From NCBI GenBank assembly GCA_964510785.1, contig CAZECM010000048.1, forward strand, positions 1-24,139: a stretch of 24,139 bases of DNA, given 5' to 3'. The translations under genes and the position numbers were made by a program. The notes beneath the pieces were generated by a model. It saw nothing but the letters and a program-made list of their open reading frames with translations. It did not search any database and was not told the DNA's origin. This DNA is from JAAYZM01 sp964510785 (lineage in GTDB: Bacteria; Actinomycetota; Actinomycetes; Actinomycetales; Cellulomonadaceae). Of the stretch, positions 1 to 9,502 are shown one piece after another (position 1 is the stretch's first letter; every line of letters begins with the position of its first letter).

Positions 1-259
<259 letters not shown>

Positions 260-286
260 CCTCGCTGCTGCGGGCGGCGGTGCGTG

Positions 287-2287
287 ATGGAGAAGCGCGC
301 ACTGCACTCACCCGACCTCACGGCGCGCAACGTCGCGCGGATTGCCGAGCTGTTTCCGCATGTCATCACCGAGTCGAGGGATGCGGAGGGCAACGTGACC
401 CTCGCCGTTGACTTTGACCTGCTCCGCCAGGAGCTCTCCGACCATGTCGTCGAGGGCCCGCAGGAGCGCTACCAGCTCGACTGGCCCGGCAAACGTGCTT
501 CGGCCTTCGCCGCCAACGCGCCCATCTCCAAGACCCTGCGCCCTGTTCGTGAGGAGTCGGTCGACTTTGACACGACGAGAAATCTCTTCATCGAGGGCGA
601 CAACTTGGAGGTGCTCAAGCTGCTCCAGGAGTCGTACCTCGGTAAGGTCAAGCTCATTTACGTCGACCCGCCTTACAACACGGGTAACGACTTCGTCTAC
701 GAGGATGACTTCGCCGAGACGAGCGCCGACTACCTCGCCCGTTCGGGTCAGAAGTCGGCGACGGGTGATCGCCTCGTCGCGAACACCGAGGCGAACGGCC
801 GGTTCCACTCCGACTGGCTGAGCATGATGTACCCACGCCTCAAGCTCGCCAAGAACCTTCTGACCGACGATGGCGTACTCGTTGTGTCGATCGACGAGAA
901 TGAGCACGCGAGCCTTGTGCGCCTCGGCGAGGAGGTTCTTGGCGACGCCTCCTACGTGGGCGAGATCGTGCTCAAGAACAGCAGCAAGAACGACCAAGCC
1001 TACGTTTCCATCCAGCACGAGTACATCGTATTCTTCGTAAAGAACCGGCAGGTCAACACTGGGAACTGGGTCGAGAAGAAGGAGAGTTTGGACAAGATCT
1101 ACGCCGCCTTCGACGGATTCCGAAAAAAGCATGGCGACGACTGGGCTGCGATCAATGCTGAGGCCAGGGCGTGGTTCAAGCAATTCCCTGCGAGCGACCC
1201 GGTCTCGGGGAGCAAGCACTACACGTGGATGGATGAACGAGGGGTCTACTTCCCCGACAACATTGCTGGCCCCAATGACGGGCAGTATGTCTACGACGTC
1301 ACGCACCCGGTGTCTGGCAAGATCGTCAAGATTCCCTCCACCGGGTGGCGGTACCCCGAGGCCACGATGCGAGAGCGCATCGCCGACGGTCGTGTGCACT
1401 TCGGCGTCGACGAGACAACGGTTCCCAACAACAAGACCTACCTCGCGAACACCGAGTACCAGAGCCTGACGAGCATCCGCTATGTCGATGGCCGCGCTGC
1501 GTCGAAGCGGCTCGCGACCTTGTTCGGGGCAAAGGTCTTTACGAATCCGAAGGACGAGTTCCTTCTGCGAGACATCTACCGAGCCGTGGGTGTGTCCGGG
1601 GATGACATCGTCCTCGACATGTTCGCGGGCTCTGGCTCTGCGATGCAGGCCGTGCTGGAGTTGAACCGTGGCCAAGAAGCATCTACCTGCCGCTTCATCG
1701 GCATCCAGGTGGCGGAGGATCTCAACGAGTCCCTCAGGACTGCCAGGGGGGCCGCGAAGCAGATCACGACGAACGCCATCAAGCTCCTGGCACGCTTGGG
1801 ACGCCCAGCGACTGTCGCAGAGATCACGAAGCAGCGCATGAGGCTCGTGCACGAGCAGTTCGGGGGCGACGTTCTCGTCGACAGCGGCTTCCGTGTGCTG
1901 AAGATCGATACGTCGAACATGTCCGACACCCTCGCCGCACCCGACGGGCTCGTGCAGAACACGTTGGCGGGAGCGGTCGACAGCGTGAAGCCTGATCGCA
2001 GTTCACACGACCTGCTGTTCCAGGTGCTCCTTGACTGGGCGCTCGACCTCAGCGAACCCGTGGCGACCGAAGAGGTCGAAGGGGTGCAAGTGCTGTCCGT
2101 TTCCGGCGGCGCACTCGTCGCCTGTTTCGCCGAGGAGGTGAGTGACGGTGTCGTTCGCACCATCGCCGACCGGCACCCGTTGCGAGCAGTGTTCAAGGAC
2201 TCCGGCTTCGCTACCGATGCCGCGCGCATCAACGCCGAGCAGATCTTTCGCGAGGTGTCTCCCGAGACCGAGGCAAGGGCAATCTGA
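287..2287 (+). CDS. mod: Type III restriction-modification DNA methyltransferase (Mod)
   Basis: This 666-residue protein probably transfers a methyl group from S-adenosylmethionine to adenine N6 and reads the recognition site for the Mod-Res complex. The catalytic motif DPPY followed by NTG lies at about residues 127-130. The AdoMet-binding motif FAGSG lies at about 446-450. That order, with the target-recognition region between them, is the beta-class arrangement of type III Mod enzymes. The GDNLEVLKLL stretch just before DPPY is also typical. A GTG at 284 directly precedes the ATG at 287; I prefer the ATG, although no strong ribosome-binding site is visible. The res gene begins 4 bp after the stop, so the two are co-translated. 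The length is normal for the family and no frameshift is seen. Confidence 0.95.
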   Translation: MEKRALHSPDLTARNVARIAELFPHVITESRDAEGNVTLAVDFDLLRQELSDHVVEGPQERYQLDWPGKRASAFAANAPISKTLRPVREESVDFDTTRNLFIEGDNLEVLKLLQESYLGKVKLIYVDPPYNTGNDFVYEDDFAETSADYLARSGQKSATGDRLVANTEANGRFHSDWLSMMYPRLKLAKNLLTDDGVLVVSIDENEHASLVRLGEEVLGDASYVGEIVLKNSSKNDQAYVSIQHEYIVFFVKNRQVNTGNWVEKKESLDKIYAAFDGFRKKHGDDWAAINAEARAWFKQFPASDPVSGSKHYTWMDERGVYFPDNIAGPNDGQYVYDVTHPVSGKIVKIPSTGWRYPEATMRERIADGRVHFGVDETTVPNNKTYLANTEYQSLTSIRYVDGRAASKRLATLFGAKVFTNPKDEFLLRDIYRAVGVSGDDIVLDMFAGSGSAMQAVLELNRGQEASTCRFIGIQVAEDLNESLRTARGAAKQITTNAIKLLARLGRPATVAEITKQRMRLVHEQFGGDVLVDSGFRVLKIDTSNMSDTLAAPDGLVQNTLAGAVDSVKPDRSSHDLLFQVLLDWALDLSEPVATEEVEGVQVLSVSGGALVACFAEEVSDGVVRTIADRHPLRAVFKDSGFATDAARINAEQIFREVSPETEARAI

Positions 2288-2291
2288 CCCG

Positions 2292-5200
2292 ATGAAGCTC
2301 CAGTTCAAGGTCCAGCAGTACCAGACCGAGGCCGTTGATGCGGTGGTCGACGTCTTCGCCGGGCAGCCGTATGCCGATGGGGTGAAGTACCGCATCGACC
2401 CCGGTAAGGACCCGACGCTCACGCTGCTGGAGGACGCGGGTCTGCGCAACGCCGAGATCGCGCTGGCGCCACCGCGGTTGCTCGCCAACGTGCACGGGGT
2501 CCAGCAGACACGCGGGCTCACCCAGTCGAAGGATCTCCAGGACCCGGTCAAGGTCTCGGCCGCGCCGATCAACCTCGACATCGAGATGGAGACCGGTACC
2601 GGCAAGACTTACGTCTACATCAAGACGATCATGGAGTTGCACAAGCGCTACGGATGGTCGAAGTACATCGTCGTCGTCCCGTCGATCGCGATCCGCGAGG
2701 GCGTGAAGAAGTCGTTCGACATCACCGCCGAACACTTCCAGCAGCACTACGGCACGAAGCCCCGTGCGTTCGTCTATAACTCTTCACGGCTGCACGAGCT
2801 GGAGCGGTTCTCGTCCGACTCCGGCGTGCAGGTGATGATCATCAACATCCAGGCGTTCAACGCCACCGGCAAGGACGCGCGACGCATCTACGAGGTGCTC
2901 GATGACTTCCAGTCCCGCAAGCCGATCGACGTCATCGCCACGAACCGGCCGATCCTCATCATCGACGAACCGCAGAAGATCGAGGGCGACGCGAAGAAGC
3001 CCTCGAAGTCGCTGGCGGCGCTAGGCCTGTTCAACGCCCTGTTCGCACTGCGCTACTCAGCCACTCACAAGATCGAGCGCACCAAGGTGCACCGCCTCGA
3101 CGCGGTCGACGCCTACAACCAGAAACTCGTGAAGAAGATCGCGGTTCGTGGCATCACCGTCAAGCACCTGGCAGGTTCGACCGCGTACTTGTACGTGGAC
3201 GGCCTGGAGCTCGGCAAGGGCGCGGACTTCCCCAAGGCGCGCGTCGAGTTGGAGGTGCAGACCGCCACCGGCATCAAGCGGCAGGTCAAGCGTCTGAGCC
3301 AGGGTATGAACCTGCACGATATCTCTGGAGGCATCGAGGCGTACAAGGGCCTGTTCATACGCGACGTCGACGCCAACCGCGACATCATCGAGCTGAGCAA
3401 CGGCGAAATCATCGGCGCCGGTGAAGTCACCGAGGATGTCGCCGAGGGTCAGAAGCGCCGCATCCAGATCCGCGAGGTCATCCGCGCCCACCTCGACAAG
3501 GAGCGCGAGCTGTTCGCCCAGGGGATCAAGACCCTCTCGCTGTTCTTCATTGACGAGGTTGCCAAGTACCGCGACTACGAGCGCGAGGACACGCTCGGTG
3601 AGTACGCGCGCGTGTTCGAGGAGGAGTACGAGACGGTCCTGACCGACTACCTCGGCCAGCTCGATCTCGATGAGGCCGCCGAGCGGTACCGCGCGCACGT
3701 CGATGCGATCCCGGTGCGCTCGACCCACGAAGGCTACTTCTCGATCGACAAGCGGACCGGCCGCTCCATAGACGGCAAGATCGCCGCGCGCGGCGACTTC
3801 GCGGGCCAGTCCGACGACGTGGACGCATACGACCTGATCCTCAAGGAGAAGGAGCAGCTGCTGTCGTTCGACCAGCCCGTTCGGTTCATCTGGTCGCACT
3901 CGGCGCTGCGCGAGGGCTGGGACAACCCGAACGTGTTCGTGATGGGCATGCTCAAGAAGAGCGACAACACTACGACCCGACGGCAGGAGATCGGTCGCGG
4001 GCTGCGGCTGTCTGTCGATCAGCACGGCGAACGGATGGACAACCCGGTCACCGTGCACGACATCAACGAGCTGACCGTCGTGACCGACGAGTCCTACACC
4101 GACTTCGTGACCGCGCTGCAGAAGGAGATCGTCGAGTCGCTGTCGGCACGGCCGCGCAAGGCGAGCGTCGAGTACTTCATCGGCAAGCAATTCAAGACCG
4201 CGGACGGGTCGCCGAGTGTGCTGGAGAAAACGGTCGCGCAGGCCCTGTACAACCACCTCATCCGCAACAACTACATCGACGACGACGGACTGGTCACCCA
4301 GGACTACAAGGACGCCCGCACCGCCGGCACGCTCGCCGTTCCCACTGCAGACGTCCTCAAGCCGGTCATCGACTTCCTCTGGCCGCTCATCGATGCCCTC
4401 TACCTCGACGTGCCCAAGCCGATCGATGGCCGCAAGCCGAAGAAGATCCCGTTCAATGAGGCCAACTTCAAGAAGCGCGAGTTCCAGGAGCTGTGGGGTC
4501 GTATCAACCACAAGGCCGTCTACCAGGTCGAGTTTGACTCGGCCGAACTCATCAAGAACTGCATCCGTGAGCTTGACCAGTCCCTCAACGTGACGGTCAT
4601 GCAGTACCTAGTCGAGGCCGGCAAGCAGATGGTCGGCCTTGCGGTCGAGCAGCTCGAGGCGGGCACCGGCTTCAAGGTGTCGGAGACCAAGGTGGAGCAT
4701 TCGGCCGTCTCCGCGGGTTCAACTGTGAAGTACGACCTCCTCGGCGAGGTTGCTGAGAAGACTCAGCTCACTCGTCGCACCTGCGCGGCGGTCCTCACCG
4801 GCATCCAGCCAGGTACCTTCGCGAAGTTCAAGCAGAACCCCGAGCAGTTCATCACCGAGGCCGCCCGACTCATCAACGAGCAGAAGGCCACTGTGATCGT
4901 CGAACACCTCACCTACGACCCGCTCGAGGGCCGCTACGACTCCGCGATGTTCACCGAGAACCAGACGGCCCAGGACCTGACCAAGGCCGGCGACAAGCTC
5001 AAGAAGAGCGTGTACGAGTACGTCGTCACCGACTCCCAGGTTGAGCGGTCGTTCGTCGAGAAGCTCGATGTCAGCGACGAGGTCGTCGTCTACTCGAAGC
5101 TGCCCCGAGGGTTCTTCATCCCGACCCCGGTCGGCGACTACAACCCTGACTGGGCCATCGCCTTCCGTGACGACACCACGAAGATCAAGCACGTCTACTT

Positions 5201-5375
5201 CATCGCCGAGACCAAGGGTTCTATGTCGACCCTCCAACTCAAAGGAGTCGAGAACGCCAAGATCGAGTGCGCCCGCAGGTTCTTCGCCTCGCTCAGCACC
5301 AAGGCCGAACACGCCGGCGTGAAGTACGACGTAGTCGACAGCTACGACTCGCTGCTCCAACTCGTGGGGGCATGA
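2292..5375 (+). CDS. res: Type III restriction endonuclease subunit (Res), SF2 helicase-nuclease
   Basis: The 1027-residue Res subunit hydrolyses ATP, travels along DNA from an unmodified site and cleaves together with Mod. Visible motifs are Walker A (ETGTGKT, about residues 100-106), the DEPQ box at 225-228 (equivalent to DExH), a conserved SHSALREGWDNPNVF stretch, and motif VI QEIGRGLRL near 565. A C-terminal PD-(D/E)XK nuclease site is formed by D953 in NPDW and by E973 and K975 in AETKG. The open frame extends upstream into mod, but the ATG at 2292, 4 bp after the mod stop, gives the family-like N-terminus MKLQFKVQQYQ. All key motifs appear intact, so the system is probably active. Confidence 0.95.
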   Translation: MKLQFKVQQYQTEAVDAVVDVFAGQPYADGVKYRIDPGKDPTLTLLEDAGLRNAEIALAPPRLLANVHGVQQTRGLTQSKDLQDPVKVSAAPINLDIEMETGTGKTYVYIKTIMELHKRYGWSKYIVVVPSIAIREGVKKSFDITAEHFQQHYGTKPRAFVYNSSRLHELERFSSDSGVQVMIINIQAFNATGKDARRIYEVLDDFQSRKPIDVIATNRPILIIDEPQKIEGDAKKPSKSLAALGLFNALFALRYSATHKIERTKVHRLDAVDAYNQKLVKKIAVRGITVKHLAGSTAYLYVDGLELGKGADFPKARVELEVQTATGIKRQVKRLSQGMNLHDISGGIEAYKGLFIRDVDANRDIIELSNGEIIGAGEVTEDVAEGQKRRIQIREVIRAHLDKERELFAQGIKTLSLFFIDEVAKYRDYEREDTLGEYARVFEEEYETVLTDYLGQLDLDEAAERYRAHVDAIPVRSTHEGYFSIDKRTGRSIDGKIAARGDFAGQSDDVDAYDLILKEKEQLLSFDQPVRFIWSHSALREGWDNPNVFVMGMLKKSDNTTTRRQEIGRGLRLSVDQHGERMDNPVTVHDINELTVVTDESYTDFVTALQKEIVESLSARPRKASVEYFIGKQFKTADGSPSVLEKTVAQALYNHLIRNNYIDDDGLVTQDYKDARTAGTLAVPTADVLKPVIDFLWPLIDALYLDVPKPIDGRKPKKIPFNEANFKKREFQELWGRINHKAVYQVEFDSAELIKNCIRELDQSLNVTVMQYLVEAGKQMVGLAVEQLEAGTGFKVSETKVEHSAVSAGSTVKYDLLGEVAEKTQLTRRTCAAVLTGIQPGTFAKFKQNPEQFITEAARLINEQKATVIVEHLTYDPLEGRYDSAMFTENQTAQDLTKAGDKLKKSVYEYVVTDSQVERSFVEKLDVSDEVVVYSKLPRGFFIPTPVGDYNPDWAIAFRDDTTKIKHVYFIAETKGSMSTLQLKGVENAKIECARRFFASLSTKAEHAGVKYDVVDSYDSLLQLVGA

Positions 5376-5467
5376 AGTCTATGGCAGTCGAACGGACACT
5401 CATCCCCAAACGAACGACGTCAGGGTCATCGCGCACGTATGCTCGATTGCCGAGGACTGGAAACTGA
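5372..5467 (+). CDS. Possible 31-residue bridging ORF between res and the OLD nuclease gene
   Basis: An ATG overlaps the res stop in an ATGA arrangement, and this frame ends at 5465-5467, one base before the ATG of the OLD gene. It would encode a basic peptide starting MKSMAVERTLIPKR. A G-rich run lies just before the ATG, but no clear Shine-Dalgarno site is seen. It may be a coupling leader rather than a functional protein, or may be chance. No domain is recognised. Confidence 0.3.
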   Translation: MKSMAVERTLIPKRTTSGSSRTYARLPRTGN

Positions 5468-5468
5468 G

Positions 5469-7517
5469 ATGCGCATCGCGGTCATCACCATCCGAAACTA
5501 CCGAAGCCTGAAGGATGTCACGATCCACGTCGATCGCTACGGCGTCTTTATCGGAGCGAACGGCTCGGGTAAGTCTTCGGTACTCTACGCCCTCGATTGG
5601 TTCTTCAACGGGACGGCGCTCGCTGACACCGACGTGCATGGGTTCAGGGAAGGCGAAGCCCTCCCTGCTGGCGCGACGATTGAGGTTGCGGTCACGTTTT
5701 CGGACCTCACTGCGAATGATCGTGAAAGGTTGCAGCAGTATGGGCGAGGGGATCGTGCCGAGATCCGTCGAACCTGGTATGCAGACAACAAGCAAGTCAA
5801 GACGGTCGGAAATGCAAAGCAGGGGCCAGGATTCGCGGAGATCCGCGCTGACCAGGGTGTCGCTGAACGTCGACAGAAGTATCGCAGTCTGAGAGAGGAT
5901 CTCCCAGAGTTGCCTGAGCTCGGCGGCTCAGCAAGCAAGGATGCGATTCTCGATGCGCTTGCGACCTGGGAGTCGAACCTCGCGAACGCGGACAAGCTTG
6001 TCGAGGTCGCGGACAGTGACGCCACGCAGATGATGGGGTGGAACGGTCCAAATGTTCTGCGTGATTGCGCGCGGCTTGTCCTCATCCCAGCAGCAACCAG
6101 CATCGCCGGGGAGGTCGGTACAGCCGCGAGAGGGACGGCTCTGACGGAGCTGGTGGGTGCGTTCATGTCGGCGGCAAGTGCTCGAGCCCAGGCCGCCTGG
6201 TTACAGAAGCATGCTGCTGCTGTAGCGGAACTCTCCGGCGAGATTCGGAAAAGCATCGAAGGGGCTACCGGTGTTCAAGCAAGCCGGATCAATGCTCGCC
6301 TTGCCTCGCTTGTGCCAAATGCAAGCGTGGCTCTTACGCCAACGGTGCCCGAATTTGCACCGAAAGTCGACCCATCGATCGCCACCGCGGTCACGATCGA
6401 CGGGATCACAAACGACGTGTCGCGGCAGGGGCACGGCGTGCAACGAGCGGTTATGATCTCGATGTTCCAGGCGATTGTGCCGGACGAGGATCTGACGCGA
6501 CAGACACATACTCCGCAAGAAGGTGAAGATGAGTCCGCGACGAAGCTACGCCTGGAAGAAGCATTGGGAGCACTCCCGAGCATCATTGTGGCGATCGAGG
6601 AGCCGGAGATCTATCAGCACCCCATTCGAGCCCGAGCCTTTGCGCGCACATTGGGAGAGCTTAGCCAGCAGCCTGGCGTCCAAGTTGTTCTTGCGACGCA
6701 CAGCCCGTATTTCGTTCAGCCGGAACAGTTCGCCGCGCTCCACCGATTCACCTACCTGGGTGGTGAGACGTCGGTCGCTAACGCAACTATAAGCTCCGTC
6801 GCCTCGGCGTCGAGTATTGAAGTAGGCAAGGTTGAGAAGGCAATTACGTCCTACGTCCCGACGGAGTTCGCCGAAGGCTTCTTCGCCGATGCAGTTGTGC
6901 TCGTCGAGGGGCAGACTGATCGCGTCGTTCTTGAAGCGATAGCCGCGAAGCTTGGTCAGGAACTGGACCGCAGCGGCGTCACAATTCTCTCGGTTGAAGG
7001 GAAGGGCGGTCTGCGGGTAGCAAGGGCGATCCTCACCTCACTTGGCATACCGACGTATGTCGTGGCAGACGGCGACTTCGGGACCTCCAACCGCAAGGTC
7101 TATAAGGACAAGACCGAGGACGAATCCAGTGCTCTCCGCGTTCAGGCCCATGAAAGCCACAATCGCGCGACAACCGACCTCGTTGCTGCGCTCCCCTCGA
7201 CAGCAACGGCCGCGCACGGCACGCTACCCTACTCGTTTGGAGACCCGACGGTCGTGTGCGGCGACTTCACCGTGTGGCGGGACGACATTGAGGAGGAGCT
7301 AGGCGCATGGTCGAGTTTTGAGGCTGGGCTCACGAGTGTAGGCATCTCGCTGGCTGCGCGAACCAACAAGAATCTGCTCGCTTATCGTAATGCCGTCGTG
7401 GCAGCGAGCGACAGCGACGTTCCGGAGTTGCTCAGAGCCGTGATTGGCTCGATCGCAAGTCTAGCGAGTCGTGCTGCGTCTCTACGTGCAGGCGCCTCGT
7501 CCGCACCAGAAATCTGA
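5469..7517 (+). CDS. OLD-family ATP-dependent nuclease (ABC-type ATPase plus TOPRIM)
   Basis: This 682-residue protein combines an SMC/RecF-like ATPase with a C-terminal TOPRIM nuclease, as in P2 Old and GajA of the Gabija system. Walker A is GANGSGKS at 29-36, Walker B IEEPE at 376-380, and the ATHSP H-loop at 409-413. The TOPRIM acidic residues are E480 in VEGQTD and D534/D536 in ADGDF. The chosen ATG at 5469 gives the family start MRIAVITIRNYRSL; an upstream in-frame start at 5439 would add ten unconserved residues. No UvrD/GajB helicase follows; the next gene is a DUF2130 protein. GC content is visibly lower than in the host genes, consistent with transfer. It probably acts as an antiphage nuclease, which is inference from family and location. 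Confidence 0.9.
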   Translation: MRIAVITIRNYRSLKDVTIHVDRYGVFIGANGSGKSSVLYALDWFFNGTALADTDVHGFREGEALPAGATIEVAVTFSDLTANDRERLQQYGRGDRAEIRRTWYADNKQVKTVGNAKQGPGFAEIRADQGVAERRQKYRSLREDLPELPELGGSASKDAILDALATWESNLANADKLVEVADSDATQMMGWNGPNVLRDCARLVLIPAATSIAGEVGTAARGTALTELVGAFMSAASARAQAAWLQKHAAAVAELSGEIRKSIEGATGVQASRINARLASLVPNASVALTPTVPEFAPKVDPSIATAVTIDGITNDVSRQGHGVQRAVMISMFQAIVPDEDLTRQTHTPQEGEDESATKLRLEEALGALPSIIVAIEEPEIYQHPIRARAFARTLGELSQQPGVQVVLATHSPYFVQPEQFAALHRFTYLGGETSVANATISSVASASSIEVGKVEKAITSYVPTEFAEGFFADAVVLVEGQTDRVVLEAIAAKLGQELDRSGVTILSVEGKGGLRVARAILTSLGIPTYVVADGDFGTSNRKVYKDKTEDESSALRVQAHESHNRATTDLVAALPSTATAAHGTLPYSFGDPTVVCGDFTVWRDDIEEELGAWSSFEAGLTSVGISLAARTNKNLLAYRNAVVAASDSDVPELLRAVIGSIASLASRAASLRAGASSAPEI

Positions 7518-7520
7518 GAG

Positions 7521-8948
7521 ATGGCAGGCGACATGGATGAGATCAGATGCCCGCACTGCGGGCGGACATTCGCTATTGATGAGTCGAGTTACGCGGACAT
7601 CGCCAAACAGGTGCGCGATAGCGAGTTCGAGAAGCAGCTCCATGAGCGTCTTGAGTTGGCCGATCAGGACAAGAAGAAGGCTCTGGAACTCGCCGAGACC
7701 AAGGCCGCCAGTGAACTGCAGCAGGCTGCGGCTGCAAGGGATGCGGATATTCAGAAGTTGAAGGCTAAGCTTGATGCGAGTGAAGTTCAGCAGAAGCTGG
7801 CTGTGAGGGAGGCGCTTGCAGCAGTAGAGAAGGAGCGCGATACTCTCGCAAACGAACTTGAAAAGGCAGAGCAGGAGAAGACTGCAGCGGTCGAGCTTGC
7901 TGAGGCGAAGGTCGTTGGCCAGCTCCAGACGGATGCGGCGTCTAGAGACGCTGAGATCCAGGAACTGAAGGCGAGGCTCGATGCCGCTGACCTAGCGAAG
8001 AAGCTGGCGCTGGTCGAAGCCCTCGCGGTGGTCGAGAAGGAACGTGATGAGCTGAAGAGCGGCCTCGAGAAGGTAGAGCTCGAAAAGCGGCTTGCGGAGA
8101 CGTCCCTCAAAGACAGGTACGAGACGCAGCTCAGGGATCGCGATGGTGAGATTGAGCGGCTCCGCGATATGAAGGTGAGGCTCTCCACCAAGATGGTTGG
8201 AGAGACGCTCGAGCAGCACTGTGAGATTGAGTTCAACAAGATCCGCTCTACGGCGTTCCCTCGTGCCTACTTCGAGAAAGACAACGATGCCCGGAGCGGT
8301 AGCAAGGGTGACTACATCTTCCGTGACGCTGACGAGTCAGGCACGGAGATCGTCTCGATCATGTTCGAGATGAAGAACGAGAACGATGAGACTGCGACCA
8401 AGCACAAGAACGAGCACTTCCTCAGAGAACTTGACAAGGATCGCGTCGAGAAAGGCTGCGAGTACGCCGTGCTAGTTTCGCTGCTGGAGCCGGGCAATGA
8501 GTTATATAATACGGGGATAGTTGATGTCTCCCACCGCTACCCGAAGATGTACGTTATCCGGCCACAGTTCTTTATCCAGATGATTACTGTGCTGCGGAAT
8601 GCCTCGATGAAGGCGCTTGCGTACAAGACCGAGCTGGAACTGGTCAGAGCCCAGAACATCGACATCACCAACTTCGAGAACGAGCTTGACGCCTTCAAGA
8701 ATGCGTTTGGGCGCAACTGGAGGTTGGCATCAGAGGGTTTTGAAGAGGCGGTAAAACGGATTGATGAAGCGATCAAGGACCTTGAGAAGGTCAAGCAAGC
8801 GCTTCACAAGTCCGCCAACAACTTGCGCCTGGCGAACGATAAAGCGCAGGATGTCACCATCAAGAAACTAACTCGACAGAACCCGACAATGGCAGTCAAG
8901 TTCGCTGAACTCGATGCTGCTAAGCACGGCGAAGGAGGTGACGAGTGA
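7521..8948 (+). CDS. DUF2130 protein: half zinc ribbon, long coiled coil, PD-(D/E)XK-like domain
   Basis: The 475-residue protein starts with a CPHC motif near residues 9-12, like half of a zinc ribbon. An Ala/Glu/Lys-rich coiled coil spans roughly 30-235. The conserved DUF2130 region covers about 235-400. It contains GSKGDYIF (D264), then FEMKNE (E283, K285), which fits a PD-(D/E)XK nuclease-fold core; catalytic activity is inferred. A second helical region rich in Lys/Glu closes the protein. The gene follows the OLD stop by 3 bp; an alternative ATG lies at 7533. Its position in the cluster suggests a defence role. The family has no firmly established function that I know of. Confidence 0.85.
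   Translation: MAGDMDEIRCPHCGRTFAIDESSYADIAKQVRDSEFEKQLHERLELADQDKKKALELAETKAASELQQAAAARDADIQKLKAKLDASEVQQKLAVREALAAVEKERDTLANELEKAEQEKTAAVELAEAKVVGQLQTDAASRDAEIQELKARLDAADLAKKLALVEALAVVEKERDELKSGLEKVELEKRLAETSLKDRYETQLRDRDGEIERLRDMKVRLSTKMVGETLEQHCEIEFNKIRSTAFPRAYFEKDNDARSGSKGDYIFRDADESGTEIVSIMFEMKNENDETATKHKNEHFLRELDKDRVEKGCEYAVLVSLLEPGNELYNTGIVDVSHRYPKMYVIRPQFFIQMITVLRNASMKALAYKTELELVRAQNIDITNFENELDAFKNAFGRNWRLASEGFEEAVKRIDEAIKDLEKVKQALHKSANNLRLANDKAQDVTIKKLTRQNPTMAVKFAELDAAKHGEGGDE
7677..8090 (+). repeat. Tandem 69-codon intragenic duplication in the DUF2130 coiled coil
   Basis: Two consecutive 207-bp units (7677-7883 and 7884-8090) encode aligned 69-residue segments with no gaps. By eye about 41 of 69 residues match, including LAVREALA/LALVEALA-type blocks followed by VEKERD. 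The divergence shows an old duplication that lengthened the coiled coil. The unit length is one residue short of ten heptads, so the heptad phase shifts at the junction. Confidence 0.85.
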
Positions 8949-9163
8949 AGCGAGTTCCAGTAGTAAGCAGTAACCTCGCTGAGGTTGGGTATGATCCTCA
9001 AGCACGAACTCTAGAAATTGCGTTCAAGAATGGAGGCGTTTACCAGTACTTCAATGTTCCGAGCGCGGTACACGCCGGGTTGATGACTGCGGATAGTCTC
9101 GGGCACTACTTCGACGCAAATGTTAAGAAGGCCGGGTACACGTTTCGGAAGGTCGCGGGCTAG
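8945..9163 (+). CDS. Small KTSC-domain protein
   Basis: This 72-residue protein is essentially a single KTSC domain (named after the lysyl-tRNA synthetase C-terminus). The pattern is V-x-SSNLAEVGYD, LEIAFKNGGVYQYFNVP, then SLGHYF. Such small domains are often found beside phage and defence genes and may bind nucleic acid or protein, but no molecular role is settled. The GTG start overlaps the DUF2130 stop by 4 bp and has a strong GGAGG site at 8934-8938, six bases upstream, so translation is coupled and independently well initiated. It is the last gene of the island. Confidence 0.85.
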   Translation: MKRVPVVSSNLAEVGYDPQARTLEIAFKNGGVYQYFNVPSAVHAGLMTADSLGHYFDANVKKAGYTFRKVAG

Positions 9164-9502
9164 GACTTGCTCCTTGTGCAGCACGAGTTACATCTGTGTG
9201 TCGATAACTCGAACCGTTCCAGGACCTCCGACACCGATTGAGCGAGCCTGGTGGAGCCCGACTTAGACCACGCTTCTGACCTGACGTGGCTCACGTCTGG
9301 GTCCGCTTCAGGGCGGCGACGCGTTGACCGGCGTTGATGGTCTTGGGGGTTGGGGACTTGGGCACGAATCGGCGACTCTAGGCATAATGGACGAGGCCAC
9401 ACGTAGGCGCGGTGAATGACGTGCGGACTGCCGTCGGAGTCCAGGTTTGGGTTCTTCCGAAGTTTCGTCGCCCGTTCCGGTATCTCTGAGCGACGGTGCG
9501 CC
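9164..9502. other. Intergenic stretch between the defence island and the ABC pseudogene
   Basis: I see no credible gene here. Only a weak stem (near 9172-9190) with a very short loop lies behind the KTSC gene, so no clear terminator is visible. A T-loop-like GGTTCGAGT on the - strand near 9210 is not part of a foldable tRNA. The composition is intermediate between island and host, so the right-hand boundary of the transferred segment may lie here. Confidence 0.5.

Noticed and set aside
308..1852. A 514-codon open frame antisense to mod
   Set aside because: It mirrors the GC-rich codon pattern of the real gene and shows no recognisable domain. The + strand protein has all family motifs.
3057..4511. 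A 484-codon open frame antisense to res
   Set aside because: Shadow frame: rich in Leu, Val, Asp and Arg with no domain pattern, lying wholly inside a clear Res gene.
9200..9225. T-loop-like sequence suggesting a tRNA or attachment site
   Set aside because: No flanking stems that fold into a cloverleaf and no matching direct repeat at another island border.
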